From Cryomorphaceae bacterium (lineage in GTDB: Bacteria; Bacteroidota; Bacteroidia; Flavobacteriales; Crocinitomicaceae), in contig JAJTDX010000025.1 in assembly GCA_021298235.1 (NCBI GenBank), positions 1-25,411 of the forward strand: 25,411 bases of DNA, read 5' to 3'. Shown piece by piece: positions 7,484 to 16,587 of the stretch (its first letter is position 1; each line of letters begins with the position of its first letter). The notes under the pieces are model-generated. The model did no database searches. It saw nothing but the letters and a program-made list of their open reading frames with translations, and was not told the DNA's origin. The position numbers and the translations under genes were made by a program.

Positions 7484-8140
7484 ATGTTTCTGCAAAAAGC
7501 AAAAATTGTTTTATTCTCAATACTGCTGATTTTTCAGTCGCTCTCAACTGTTGCGCAGGACATTGAACCGAAGCATACCTTTACTATCGAGTTGGGCTTG
7601 CCAAATGGCTTGACAAATCCAGCGTTTAAAAATATCATGCAAGGCCTCGTTAATGTCTCTGCATATTACCAATTTGACTTTCAAAATCACTTGACGCTTG
7701 GAATAGGAGGGAGGTATGGGTATTTTGGGATCAATGAGTTTAAGGTTCCGAGTCCTGTACTAGGTGGTATGCACTCTGCCGGAGCTTTCATAAAGACTGG
7801 ATATCAAAAGTTTTTAGGGCCACGTTTTGCATTTGATTTTGGTGTAAAGCTTGGATATAGTAAGTTTTTGTTCAATACCAACAGAAATGATACGTTGGGA
7901 ATCAATCCTGTGAAAACGGATGGGATTCACATTGAACCGACACTTGGGTTGGTTTTGACGGCCGATGAACAGAATTCGTATCGATTTTTCGTTTCTTATG
8001 TGGGAAGTGGATTTGCATTCAAACCGGCCATGATTGGATTGGAAACCTTTGGAGGATATGATACGGCCGATTTTCAGAAAGCGACAACTATGCTCGTTGT
8101 TGGTTTTGGCTATACCTATTATTTTATGAAAAAAGAATGA
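7484..8140 (+). CDS. Predicted outer-membrane beta-barrel protein
   Basis: The 218-residue product starts with a signal peptide (about residues 1-25, ending STVAQ before DIEP) and then shows the alternating pattern of short amphipathic strands and glycine turns of a small outer-membrane barrel: HLTLGIGGRYGYFG, AFDFGVKLGYSKFLF, YRFFVSYVGSGFAF and a C-terminal LVVGFGYTYYFMKKE. The aromatic-rich last strand suits Bam-dependent insertion, although it ends KKE rather than Phe. I do not recognise a specific family, and no partner indicates a function. It overlaps the following acetyltransferase gene by ATGA at 8137-8140, so the two are probably co-translated, although no functional link is evident. 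Confidence 0.8.
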   Translation: MFLQKAKIVLFSILLIFQSLSTVAQDIEPKHTFTIELGLPNGLTNPAFKNIMQGLVNVSAYYQFDFQNHLTLGIGGRYGYFGINEFKVPSPVLGGMHSAGAFIKTGYQKFLGPRFAFDFGVKLGYSKFLFNTNRNDTLGINPVKTDGIHIEPTLGLVLTADEQNSYRFFVSYVGSGFAFKPAMIGLETFGGYDTADFQKATTMLVVGFGYTYYFMKKE

Positions 8141-8619
8141 CTTTGAACATTCGTGAGATTCAACATTCCGATAATGGGATGATCGCTCAGATCATCAGGG
8201 ATGCTCTTGATGAATATGGTGTTGGTTTGCCTGGAACGGTTTACACGGATCCTACCACGGATAAGTTGTTTGAATTGTTTCAAGTTTCACATGCTGTTTA
8301 TTGGATTGTTGAGAAAGAGGGACAAATCCTTGGAGGCGCGGGGATCTATCCTACAGAAGGGTTGCCTGTTGGTTATGCAGAACTTGTAAAACTATACTTG
8401 AATAAAGATTGGAGAGGTAAAGGGATTGGAAAAATGCTCATTCAAAAATGTATTGATGCTGCGAGTAGTTTAGGGTATCGAAAAATTTATATGGAAACCA
8501 TGCCTGAATTGTCTGATGCACTTGGACTCTACAAGAAAATGGGATTCATTTCTCTTGATTCCTCGTTGGGAAATTCTGGTCATTATTCGTGTACAATTTG
8601 GTTGGAAAGAGAAATTTGA
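8137..8619 (+). CDS. GNAT family N-acetyltransferase
   Basis: This is a 160-residue cytoplasmic GNAT-fold enzyme expected to move an acetyl group from acetyl-CoA to an amine. The acetyl-CoA pyrophosphate loop is clear: DWRGKGIGKMLIQKCIDAA (about residues 89-107), matching R/Q-x-x-G-x-G/A. It is preceded by the strand AELVKLYLN and followed by YRKIYMETMPELSDALGLYKKMGF, the usual motif B with the KxGF end. Length is normal for a single-domain GNAT. The substrate cannot be told; the closest general type is the small-molecule/amino-acid acetyltransferases. Its ATG overlaps the barrel gene's stop. Confidence 0.93.
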   Translation: MTLNIREIQHSDNGMIAQIIRDALDEYGVGLPGTVYTDPTTDKLFELFQVSHAVYWIVEKEGQILGGAGIYPTEGLPVGYAELVKLYLNKDWRGKGIGKMLIQKCIDAASSLGYRKIYMETMPELSDALGLYKKMGFISLDSSLGNSGHYSCTIWLEREI

Positions 8620-8939
8620 AGCTCTACAGCTGTGCCTAAACAATTAGTAAATTTGTTTTTTATAATTTATTCCTTTATTATTGGGTTGCAATTGGCTTTT
8701 GCCTACACATTTAAAACTACTACAATTGATATCTACGGTAAAATATTTGCATAGATTTTTACAGTTAAAAATCAGATGTAAGTATCTGATAAAAAATACC
8801 TTAATCATCAATATTCTTTGTCCGGAATATTTTGGAAACCTCTTTTTTTTCATAAACAGTAACTTAAAAAGTATACCGTCGTACAAGATGCGCAGTGACC
8901 ATGCCATTTCGATGGTTTGATTGATATAAACTAGAACTT
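8620..8939. other. AT-rich 320-bp gap before the HYR giant gene
   Basis: No convincing coding sequence is visible; short open frames of 79 and 87 codons on opposite strands are rich in residues expected from AT-rich DNA and have no recognisable features. The gap holds one exact match to the -7 pattern (TAAATTTG at 8648-8655), but no TTTG at the right distance, and a 7-bp inverted repeat at 8771-8790. It presumably contains the promoter of the large secreted protein at 8940; I cannot place that promoter with confidence. No T-tailed terminator for the acetyltransferase gene was found. Confidence 0.6.
8771..8790. repeat. Perfect 7-bp inverted repeat in gap
   Basis: ATCAGAT and ATCTGAT flank the 6-base spacer GTAAGT. 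It is followed by an A run on the plus strand and, read on the minus strand, by TTTTT. It could be an operator for the downstream gene or a weak minus-strand terminator; no minus-strand gene ends here, which favours neither strongly. Confidence 0.5.
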
Positions 8940-11900
8940 ATGAGACAAATTCTTACAAAGTTAACTTTAGTCCTCTCAGTAGTATTGCTGACGAAACAAG
9001 CGTTAGGCCAATGTTCTCCGGACATTCAGCCCCCAACGATTACTACTTGTCCGCCGAGCACCACTTTTTTTGTGGATGCAGCCCCTGCTGGTAGTTGTGT
9101 GCACACGATTACCAATACGGAACAATCGTCAATGTACCCTGTGGCTTCGGACAACTGTACGCCCCCTCCAAGTTTGACGTACCAGCTAACGTACTTTCCA
9201 AATGGACAGCCCTCTGTAGGGCCAATTCTGAATCCAACACTGACAGGTATTCAGTTACCATCTGGTCCAAACATTTTTGTTTGGAGGGTGATAGACGCTG
9301 CTGGGAATATTTCCACTTCATGTACCTACATAATTACAGTAGTGGACAATACGCCCCCAAGTATTACCTGCGGTGTTACCGGTCCACAAAACGTGACAGC
9401 AGATGCCACATGTAAGTACGTGGCTCCATCTGCATGGAATGCAACAGCTACAGATAACTGTCTCGTAAATTCATTAAATTATGCCTTAACTGGTGCAACC
9501 ACAGGAACTGGAACCAATATTAGTGGCATTCAATTCAACTTGGGAACTACCACAGTTACTTGGACAGCAACGGATAATGCAACACCTGCAAACACTTCAA
9601 CATGCTCCTTCACCGTTGTTGTTACCGACGTCACTCCACCAGTACTCACTTGTAACAATACAACGAATCAAAACCTTAACACGGATGCAGGAGAATGTAA
9701 TTACACTCAAACTACATCAGGGTGGAACGCATCTGCCACAGATAATTGTACGGTCGCTTCGGTATTAGCAAATCTAACAGGCGCTACTAATGCCTCTAAC
9801 CTGACTACATTGACTGGTCAGGATTTTGCTTTAGGAACTACTACGGTTACATGGACAGCTACAGATGGTTCTGGCAACACAACTACGTGTTCTTTCACGG
9901 TGACTGTTTCTGATATCGTCCCTCCGGTTGTGACGACATGTCCTGCAAACCAGACGGTAAGTATGAATCCCAATGCATGTACCTACACGCACACAGGCAC
10001 ATCATGGAATCCGGTTGCTACAGACAATTGCACCTTCACAATGGCGTATGCATTAACAGGTGCAACTATTTTTCCATCAGGAGGTTCCACTTTGAATGGT
10101 CAAGTATTCAATCCGGGAGTTACCACCGTTACTTGGACAATTACGGACAATTCTGGCAATACTGCATCATGTGTTTACACAGTAACTGTGAATGACACAC
10201 AAAATCCTACAATTACTTGTGGAGTAACTACTACTCAAAATATTACTCTAGGAGCAGGACTTTGTGCGTACACTCATGTGGGTACCACTTGGGATGCAAC
10301 TGCTTCTGATAATTGTACGCTTACATCTTTGCAGTATGCTCTTACCGGTGTGAGTACAGGATCAGGTACTTCTTTGGCAGGTCAAGTGTTTAACCTTGGT
10401 ACAACCACTGTCACCTGGACAGCTACTGATAACACCGGTAACACAACAACTTGTTCATTCGATGTTATTGTAACAGATGATGAACTACCTGTGATTACGT
10501 GTACGTCAAATCAATCTGTTAACATGGATCTAGGTCAATGTACCTTTACTCAGCCTGACAACGCTTGGAACGCTTCGGCTACAGATAACTGTACTGTTAG
10601 TTCAATTACCTATGCTCTAACTGGTGCCACAACCGGAACTGGAACAACATTGAATGGGGTGGGATTTAATTTTGGTGTGACAACAGTTACATGGACAGCG
10701 ACAGATAATTCGTCCAATACAGCAACATGTTCATACACAGTGACAGTAGCTGACAACCAGGTCCCAACGATTACTTGTGATTCTGATCAACCTTTCAATA
10801 CAGATGCAGGTGTGTGTACCTATACTCAGCCTGATGCGTCCTTGGATCCCATAACTGCGGATAACTGTCCAACAATTCTCACCTATGTTCTCACTGGTGT
10901 GACCACGGGTTCAGGTTCGAATACCTTGGCTGGTGTTGAGTTTAACACGGGTATTACAACGATAACATGGACACTTGACGATAGCCATGGCAATACGGTT
11001 ACTTGTTCACATCAAATCACAGTTTCAGATGTGGAATTACCTTTAATTACGCAATGTGGTCCTGGTTTAAATACAACGGTTTCTGCAGATCCGGGTGTTT
11101 GTAATTATACGAATTCAGGAACTACTTGGGATGCTACAGCGACTGACAATTGCGGTATAGCTACAATTGAATATGATCTTTCTGGAGCTACAACTTTATC
11201 CGGAAGTACTACCTTAGATGGTGTAGTGTTCAACCTAGGCACAACAACTGTGCTATGGACTGTAACAGATGTTAATGGGAATATTACAACATGTACTTAT
11301 GATATCATTGTCAATGATACAGAGCTACCTATAATAACGTGTAATCAAACTACCAATTTAACCTTGCCAGCTGATGCAGGAGGATGTACCTATCTTAACA
11401 GTGGAACGGGTTGGGATGCATCTGCAACTGATAACTGCGGGGTGGCATCGGTTATTTACACGCTTACAGGGGCTACAACTGGGTCAGGAACAACACTAAA
11501 TGGAGTTGTTTTCACCGGATTAACAACAGTGACCTGGACAGCTACTGATGTTAATGGAAATACATCGACGTGTTCGTTTGACGTACTTATTGAAGATACT
11601 CAGGTACCAACAATTTCATGTGCTACAAACCAAACGGTTGTTGCGGATGCAGGAGTTTGTACGTATACGAATAGTGGAACAACTTGGGATGCAACTGGAA
11701 CAGACAACTGTACGATTTCTTTTGCTTATACTCTTTCTGGGGTTACCACTGGCACAGGTGCATCTTTGGATGGTGTTTCGTTCAATTTAGGATTGACAAC
11801 TGTTTTGTGGACAGTTACGGACGGAGCTGGTAACTCGGCAACATGTTCATTTACTGTGACTGTGAATGACACAGAAAACCCTATCATTACTTGTGCTGCT

Positions 11901-14900
11901 GATCAAGCGGTAAATGCAGATGCAGGAGTTTGTACGTATGCTCATTCAGGAACTTCATGGGACCCTATTGCATCTGATAATTGTTCTCAAACTGTTACTT
12001 ACGTGATGTCAGGTGCTACCGCGGGAAATGGTGGTGCTTCAATCGATGGGGTAGTATTTAACGGAGGTATTACAACAATTTCTTGGACAACCACAGATGG
12101 AGCAGGTAATACTGCGACTTGCACGCAGATTGTCGAAGTTGATGACACGGAAAATCCTGTTATTACGAATTGCGGTTTAGATGCAAATCAGACCGTTATT
12201 GCAGACGCTGGTGTATGTACCTACACGCATGCCGGAAACACATGGGATGCACAAGCTACTGACAATTGTAATGTTTCTTCGATTACATATTCTCTCACAG
12301 GAGCTACCTCTGGTTCAGGTGCAACTTTGGATGGTCAAGTGTTCAATTTAGGTATCACCACGGTTACTTGGACTGTTATGGATGATTCGCTAAATTCAGT
12401 TACATGTACTTATGACGTTACAGTGAATGATACCGAACTGCCTGTTATTACAACATGTGGCCCTGGTTCAAATCAAACAGTATCTGCTGACAATGGAGTT
12501 TGTTCGTATACTCATTCAGGATCAGCATGGGATGCTCTTGCTACTGACAATTGTTCAGTTGCATCCATTGTATATACGATAACAGGTGCAACCAATGACT
12601 CCGGAACAACCTTAGATGGAGTAACATTCAACTCTGGTTTGAGCACGGTTGTTTGGACTGTCACTGATGGATCAGGAAATATTTCAACGTGTACATTTGA
12701 TGTAACAGTTGAGGATAATGAAAATCCTGTTGTTACATCTTGTGGAGGTAACACAATTGAAAATGTAATTTCGGATGCTGGTGTTTGTACGTACACTCAT
12801 TCAGGAATAACTTGGGATGCAACCGGAACTGATAATTGTGCAGTTGCTACAATTCTTGCAGATCTTTCTGGGGCCAGCACGGGCATAGCTTTAACAACAC
12901 TCGATGCTGTCGTATTTAATTTAGGAAATACAATCGTAACATGGAGCATAACGGATCTTGCCGGAAATTCATCTACATGTTCTTTTACGGTTGTAGTTCA
13001 GGATACCGAAAATCCAGTTATTACGTGTGTGCCTGATCCATCCGTAAATACAGACGCAGGCGTGTGTACATATACAGTAGTAGGAACAACATTGGATGCA
13101 ACTTCTACAGATAATTGTTCTTCAACTGTTTCTTACAGTATTTCGGGTGTAACCTCTGGCAACGGAACATCTTTAGATGGGGTTGTATTCAATCTTGGTG
13201 TTAGTACGGTAACTTGGACTGCTACCGATGGTGCTGGAAATACAGATGTTTGCACACAAACAATTACGGTTACGGATGCTGAATTGCCTGTTGTGAATTG
13301 TCAAACAGCTCAAACGGTTTCTACTGATCCAAACGTTTGTACTTACACTCACACTGGTACTGCATGGGATGCAACAGGATCAGATAATTGTTCTGTATCC
13401 TATGCGTATGATTTAACAGGTGTTACAACAGGTACTGGTACGAGTTTAGGTGGTGTTACATTTAATCTAGGTACAACAACTGTTACTTGGACAGCTACGG
13501 ATGGTTCAGGAAATACTACAACTTGCTCATTTGATGTGACGGTTAATGATACTCAGGCCCCGGCATTTACCAATTGTGGTAATGGCACCAATCCTACGGT
13601 ATTGGCCAATGCAGGAGTGTGTACGTTTACCTATACAGCTACAGGATGGAACTCTGCTGCAACAGACAACTGTACGTTAGCTTCGGTCGTCTATGATCTT
13701 TCTGGAGTTACAACAGGCACGGGTACCTCATTGACTGGTGTTGTATTTAACTTAGGAGAAACTACTGTAACCTGGACGGCTACAGACGCGGCTGGAAACT
13801 CAAGCACGTGTTCTTACACTGTTACTGTGAATGAATTGGAAGCTCCGGTAATTACAACTTGTGGTGTAACAACTTCTGTAGATGTTGTTGCAGATCCTGG
13901 TGTATGTACTTACACGAATGTAGGTAGCACTTGGGATGCTCTTGCAACCGATAACTGTATCATAAGTTCTATTGCTTACACGTTAACAGGTTCAACAACT
14001 GGAACTGGATTGACAACGTTGGATGGTGTAGCTTTCAGCACTGGTACAACAAATGTACTTTGGACCGTAACAGATGGTTCAGGAAACACAGCGACATGTC
14101 AATATACAGTTAACGTAACTGATGACCAGGCACCTGTAATTGCTGCGGTCTTGCCTGATCTTACTGTCGAGTGTTCACCAACTGCTCCGGAAGCTGTAGA
14201 TAATTGTGGACCTGTAACAGGAGTATCTGATTTCACAACATATTCTGGTGATACTGTTGTAGTGGTAACGTGGACCTTTACGGATGCATCTGGAAATACA
14301 GCAACAGCGGTTCAGACAATTACGTATGATGATGTGACAGCTCCTGTAATTCCTTCGATTCCTGATGCGATTGCTCAATGTGATACAACTATCTCTGCAA
14401 TCACCACTACAGATGTATGTATGGGAACAATTGTTGGAACAACGACAGATCCGTTAACATATACTTCTCAAGGGAACTACACTGTTACATGGACATTTAA
14501 TGATGGAAATGGAAATACATCTACGGCGACCCAAAACGTGATCATCTTGGATGTTACTGATCCTACCATCAGCGCTCCACCGACTGTGAACGTGTATCCA
14601 AACAATGCCGGTTGTACCGCGATTATTCCTGATCTGGGAACTCCAGTGACGACGGATAACTGTCAGGTGGTATCTGTAACGAACGATGGTCCTGCGACGT
14701 ATCCTCTTGGTGCGACTACTGTAACATGGACGGTTACCGATATTGGTGGAAATACCACAACTGCAACACAAACGGTGAATGTTTTACCACTCACATCAAC
14801 ATTGGATACTGTTGCTTGCGACGTGTACATTTCTCCTGATGGCATAGACCTCACTCCATTTGGTTCAGGTACCTATACAGCGGTGATACCAGGTTCCTTT

Positions 14901-15605
14901 GGTTGCGACAGTACGATTACGATCAATTTGACTTTGAATCAGAGCTCAAGTTCAACAATTACATTGGCAGCCTGTGATCTTTATACAGCACCAGATGGAG
15001 CAATATATAATAACTCAGGTGTTTACACAGCAATCATACCGAATGCAGCAGGTTGTGACAGTACAATTACCATCAATTTAACGATTGATTCTATCGAAAC
15101 AGCAGATGTCGTAATGAATGACATGGTACTTACCGCGCTTCAAGCAACAGATGTGACCTATCAGTGGGTGAGTTGTGACAATGGCTATTCACCGATATCC
15201 GGAGCTACTCAACAGTCATTTGATGTGTTACAATATCCACTTCCAAGTGGTGACTACGCAGTAATCTTGACAAATAATACATGTGTGGATACGTCGGAGT
15301 GCGTGAATATTTCAATTGAAACAATTATTCCTCAATTGGTCACGCCGAATGGTGATGGAAGCAATGATGTGTTTGAGATTCAAGGTGTATATGACTATCC
15401 GAACAACATACTTGAAATCTACAACCGATGGGGTAACTTGGTTTATCGTCAGGAAAGTTATCAAAACAATTGGGGCGGAGAGTGCACAGAAGGATTGACA
15501 CTTGGTGGTGATATTTTACCTACAGGTACGTACTTCTTCATCTTCGACAAAGGATTAAATGACGGGAATAAACCAGTTAAGGGATATATTTTCCTAACGA
15601 AATAA
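8940..15605 (+). CDS. Giant secreted HYR-repeat surface protein with type B T9SS sorting domain
   Basis: This 2,221-residue protein begins with a signal peptide (about residues 1-23, ending KQALGQ). From about residue 29 to 1950 it consists of some 21 HYR-type immunoglobulin-like units. The first 18 (roughly 85-110 residues each) all carry four Cys in the same places: TC near the start, GVCTYT, DNC, and TCSFTV at the end, with the core TTVTWTATD-x-x-GNT between. The last three units are shorter and keep two Cys. Two 50-residue repeats (ACD...PDG...GCDSTITINLT) follow at about 1951-2051, then a linker with YQWVSCDNG. The last 90 residues (LVTPNGDGSNDVFEI ... LEIYNRWGNLVYR ... PTGTYFFIFD) are the gliding-motility-associated type B sorting domain. 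It would be exported through the Sec and type IX systems and displayed on the surface, probably as an adhesin. The PorP/SprF gene follows 31 bases later. Confidence 0.95.
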   Translation: MRQILTKLTLVLSVVLLTKQALGQCSPDIQPPTITTCPPSTTFFVDAAPAGSCVHTITNTEQSSMYPVASDNCTPPPSLTYQLTYFPNGQPSVGPILNPTLTGIQLPSGPNIFVWRVIDAAGNISTSCTYIITVVDNTPPSITCGVTGPQNVTADATCKYVAPSAWNATATDNCLVNSLNYALTGATTGTGTNISGIQFNLGTTTVTWTATDNATPANTSTCSFTVVVTDVTPPVLTCNNTTNQNLNTDAGECNYTQTTSGWNASATDNCTVASVLANLTGATNASNLTTLTGQDFALGTTTVTWTATDGSGNTTTCSFTVTVSDIVPPVVTTCPANQTVSMNPNACTYTHTGTSWNPVATDNCTFTMAYALTGATIFPSGGSTLNGQVFNPGVTTVTWTITDNSGNTASCVYTVTVNDTQNPTITCGVTTTQNITLGAGLCAYTHVGTTWDATASDNCTLTSLQYALTGVSTGSGTSLAGQVFNLGTTTVTWTATDNTGNTTTCSFDVIVTDDELPVITCTSNQSVNMDLGQCTFTQPDNAWNASATDNCTVSSITYALTGATTGTGTTLNGVGFNFGVTTVTWTATDNSSNTATCSYTVTVADNQVPTITCDSDQPFNTDAGVCTYTQPDASLDPITADNCPTILTYVLTGVTTGSGSNTLAGVEFNTGITTITWTLDDSHGNTVTCSHQITVSDVELPLITQCGPGLNTTVSADPGVCNYTNSGTTWDATATDNCGIATIEYDLSGATTLSGSTTLDGVVFNLGTTTVLWTVTDVNGNITTCTYDIIVNDTELPIITCNQTTNLTLPADAGGCTYLNSGTGWDASATDNCGVASVIYTLTGATTGSGTTLNGVVFTGLTTVTWTATDVNGNTSTCSFDVLIEDTQVPTISCATNQTVVADAGVCTYTNSGTTWDATGTDNCTISFAYTLSGVTTGTGASLDGVSFNLGLTTVLWTVTDGAGNSATCSFTVTVNDTENPIITCAADQAVNADAGVCTYAHSGTSWDPIASDNCSQTVTYVMSGATAGNGGASIDGVVFNGGITTISWTTTDGAGNTATCTQIVEVDDTENPVITNCGLDANQTVIADAGVCTYTHAGNTWDAQATDNCNVSSITYSLTGATSGSGATLDGQVFNLGITTVTWTVMDDSLNSVTCTYDVTVNDTELPVITTCGPGSNQTVSADNGVCSYTHSGSAWDALATDNCSVASIVYTITGATNDSGTTLDGVTFNSGLSTVVWTVTDGSGNISTCTFDVTVEDNENPVVTSCGGNTIENVISDAGVCTYTHSGITWDATGTDNCAVATILADLSGASTGIALTTLDAVVFNLGNTIVTWSITDLAGNSSTCSFTVVVQDTENPVITCVPDPSVNTDAGVCTYTVVGTTLDATSTDNCSSTVSYSISGVTSGNGTSLDGVVFNLGVSTVTWTATDGAGNTDVCTQTITVTDAELPVVNCQTAQTVSTDPNVCTYTHTGTAWDATGSDNCSVSYAYDLTGVTTGTGTSLGGVTFNLGTTTVTWTATDGSGNTTTCSFDVTVNDTQAPAFTNCGNGTNPTVLANAGVCTFTYTATGWNSAATDNCTLASVVYDLSGVTTGTGTSLTGVVFNLGETTVTWTATDAAGNSSTCSYTVTVNELEAPVITTCGVTTSVDVVADPGVCTYTNVGSTWDALATDNCIISSIAYTLTGSTTGTGLTTLDGVAFSTGTTNVLWTVTDGSGNTATCQYTVNVTDDQAPVIAAVLPDLTVECSPTAPEAVDNCGPVTGVSDFTTYSGDTVVVVTWTFTDASGNTATAVQTITYDDVTAPVIPSIPDAIAQCDTTISAITTTDVCMGTIVGTTTDPLTYTSQGNYTVTWTFNDGNGNTSTATQNVIILDVTDPTISAPPTVNVYPNNAGCTAIIPDLGTPVTTDNCQVVSVTNDGPATYPLGATTVTWTVTDIGGNTTTATQTVNVLPLTSTLDTVACDVYISPDGIDLTPFGSGTYTAVIPGSFGCDSTITINLTLNQSSSSTITLAACDLYTAPDGAIYNNSGVYTAIIPNAAGCDSTITINLTIDSIETADVVMNDMVLTALQATDVTYQWVSCDNGYSPISGATQQSFDVLQYPLPSGDYAVILTNNTCVDTSECVNISIETIIPQLVTPNGDGSNDVFEIQGVYDYPNNILEIYNRWGNLVYRQESYQNNWGGECTEGLTLGGDILPTGTYFFIFDKGLNDGNKPVKGYIFLTK
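9024..14789 (+). repeat. Tandem array of about 21 HYR-type coding units
   Basis: Units are mostly 264-285 bp. Clear boundaries include 9360, 9642, 9927 and 10209, placed after the (D/N)-x-x-x-P junction (such as VVDNTPP, VTVNDTQNP, ITVSDVELP). Repeats agree well in protein but differ at many silent positions, so this is an old array, not a recent amplification. Units 19-21 (from about 14136) are divergent. Confidence 0.9.
14790..15092 (+). repeat. Two tandem 50-residue C-D repeats
   Basis: Unit A is 14790-14942 (51 codons) and unit B 14943-15092 (50 codons). Both read roughly T-x-ACD-x-Y-x-x-PDG ... GxYTAxIP ... GCDSTITINLT. This module often sits just before the sorting domain of large Bacteroidota surface proteins and carries its own pair of cysteines. 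Confidence 0.85.
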
Positions 15606-15636
15606 TTAAAAGGAAAGAACTTAAAATCGAACTGTT

Positions 15637-16548
15637 ATGAAACATATATTTTCAACATTCGCACTTGTATTGACAGCTTTTGGAGCAATGGCTCAGCAGG
15701 AAGCTATGTATACGCACTATGCGTTCAATACACTGTCAATCAATCCTGCTTATGCGGGAAGTCGGGAGGCCTTGACAATTACCGCTCTGCATCGTTCACA
15801 ATGGGTTGGGTTCAAAGGAGCACCTACCTCTCAAACGATCAATCTTCATGCGCCAATCGGTGAGGATATGGGAGTAGGTTTGTCTATTCTTCATGATAAA
15901 ACAGGTCCTGTGAACGCTACGTCTATTTTTGCAGATTATGCCTACAAGCTTCCTGTACTTACGGGTACACTTTCAATGGGTATAAAGGCAGGAGTTGACA
16001 TGTTTAATATTGGTTTGACAGAACTTACGGCGATTGATCAGGGGGATGTTGCAGCTCAGAATTATTCTAAGGTGAATCCAAATGTTGGTTTGGGCGTTCA
16101 TTATTCAGAGGATAAATACTTCGTGGGCTTATCCAGTCCAAGATTGTTACCAATGCGCTATTATGAAGACAATGTTCAAGGAAACAAGGCAAATCAAAAG
16201 ATCCATGCATATGTAATGGGAGGTTATGTTTTTGATATAAATTCTAAATTACAGATTAAGCCTATTGCTTTAATCAAAACTACAGGTGCCGCTCCAACAC
16301 AGGCTGAAATTACAGGAATTGCAACCTTGGACAAGCGTCTCGAGCTAGGTGCGATGTTTAGAACGGGAGACGCCTTCGGAGTGTTGGCAGGATTTAATTT
16401 CGACAATAACTTGCGAATTGGTTATTCCTTCGATTGGTCTTACGGTTTAAATACCGGAAGATACAATGCCGGAAGTCATGAAATTGTGCTTAGGTATGAT
16501 TTCATTCAAGGAGTGAATAAAAAGATCGTTTCACCAAGAAACTTTTAA
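15637..16548 (+). CDS. PorP/SprF family type IX secretion outer-membrane protein
   Basis: The 303-residue product has a signal peptide (about 1-20, ending AFGAMAQ) and the hallmark PorP/SprF start, YTHYAFNTLSINPAYAGS followed by HRSQWVGFKGAPTSQ (about residues 24-65), then the alternating strands of an outer-membrane barrel (GVGLSILHDKTGP, LSMGIKAGVDMF, NVGLGVHYSEDKYFVGLSS, LGAMFRTGDAFGVLAGF, LRIGYSFDWS). In the characterised gliding bacteria, SprF-type proteins are encoded next to large proteins with type B sorting domains and are needed for their secretion or surface attachment. Here it follows the HYR giant directly, so the two are predicted partners. It is probably one of several paralogues, not necessarily the core PorP of the secretion machine. 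Confidence 0.95.
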   Translation: MKHIFSTFALVLTAFGAMAQQEAMYTHYAFNTLSINPAYAGSREALTITALHRSQWVGFKGAPTSQTINLHAPIGEDMGVGLSILHDKTGPVNATSIFADYAYKLPVLTGTLSMGIKAGVDMFNIGLTELTAIDQGDVAAQNYSKVNPNVGLGVHYSEDKYFVGLSSPRLLPMRYYEDNVQGNKANQKIHAYVMGGYVFDINSKLQIKPIALIKTTGAAPTQAEITGIATLDKRLELGAMFRTGDAFGVLAGFNFDNNLRIGYSFDWSYGLNTGRYNAGSHEIVLRYDFIQGVNKKIVSPRNF

Positions 16549-16553
16549 TTGAG

Positions 16554-16570
16554 ATCCAACGTATTTGGAT
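16554..16570. repeat. Short inverted repeat between PorP/SprF and OmpA genes
   Basis: ATCCAA and TTGGAT are separated by 5 bases in the 39-bp spacer. There is no T run, so it is not a classical terminator; it may be a processing or attenuation hairpin, or chance. Confidence 0.3.
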
Positions 16571-16587
16571 AAGTAACACTGCGTATT

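Noticed and set aside
8644..8920. Open frames of 87 (minus) and 79 (plus) codons in the gap
   Set aside because: They overlap each other on opposite strands, are full of Lys/Ile/Leu/Phe/Asn as expected from AT-rich DNA, and show no recognisable domain or start context.
12512..12796. Minus-strand 94-codon frame inside the HYR array
   Set aside because: It is a mirror of the plus-strand repeat coding pattern; similar antisense frames recur at other units without any protein-like feature.
9024..14789. Regular repeats as a possible CRISPR array or intergenic satellite
   Set aside because: The period is about 264-285 bp, the frame is open throughout and variation follows codon structure, so these are protein-coding domain repeats.
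14175..14854. Minus-strand frames rich in Arg, Cys, Ser and Ile
   Set aside because: They are antisense to the Thr/Val/Asp-rich HYR coding and carry no domain signature.
16554..16570. Hairpin after the PorP/SprF gene as a terminator
   Set aside because: The stem is only six pairs and no T run follows; the downstream gene is probably co-transcribed, so I list it only as an inverted repeat.
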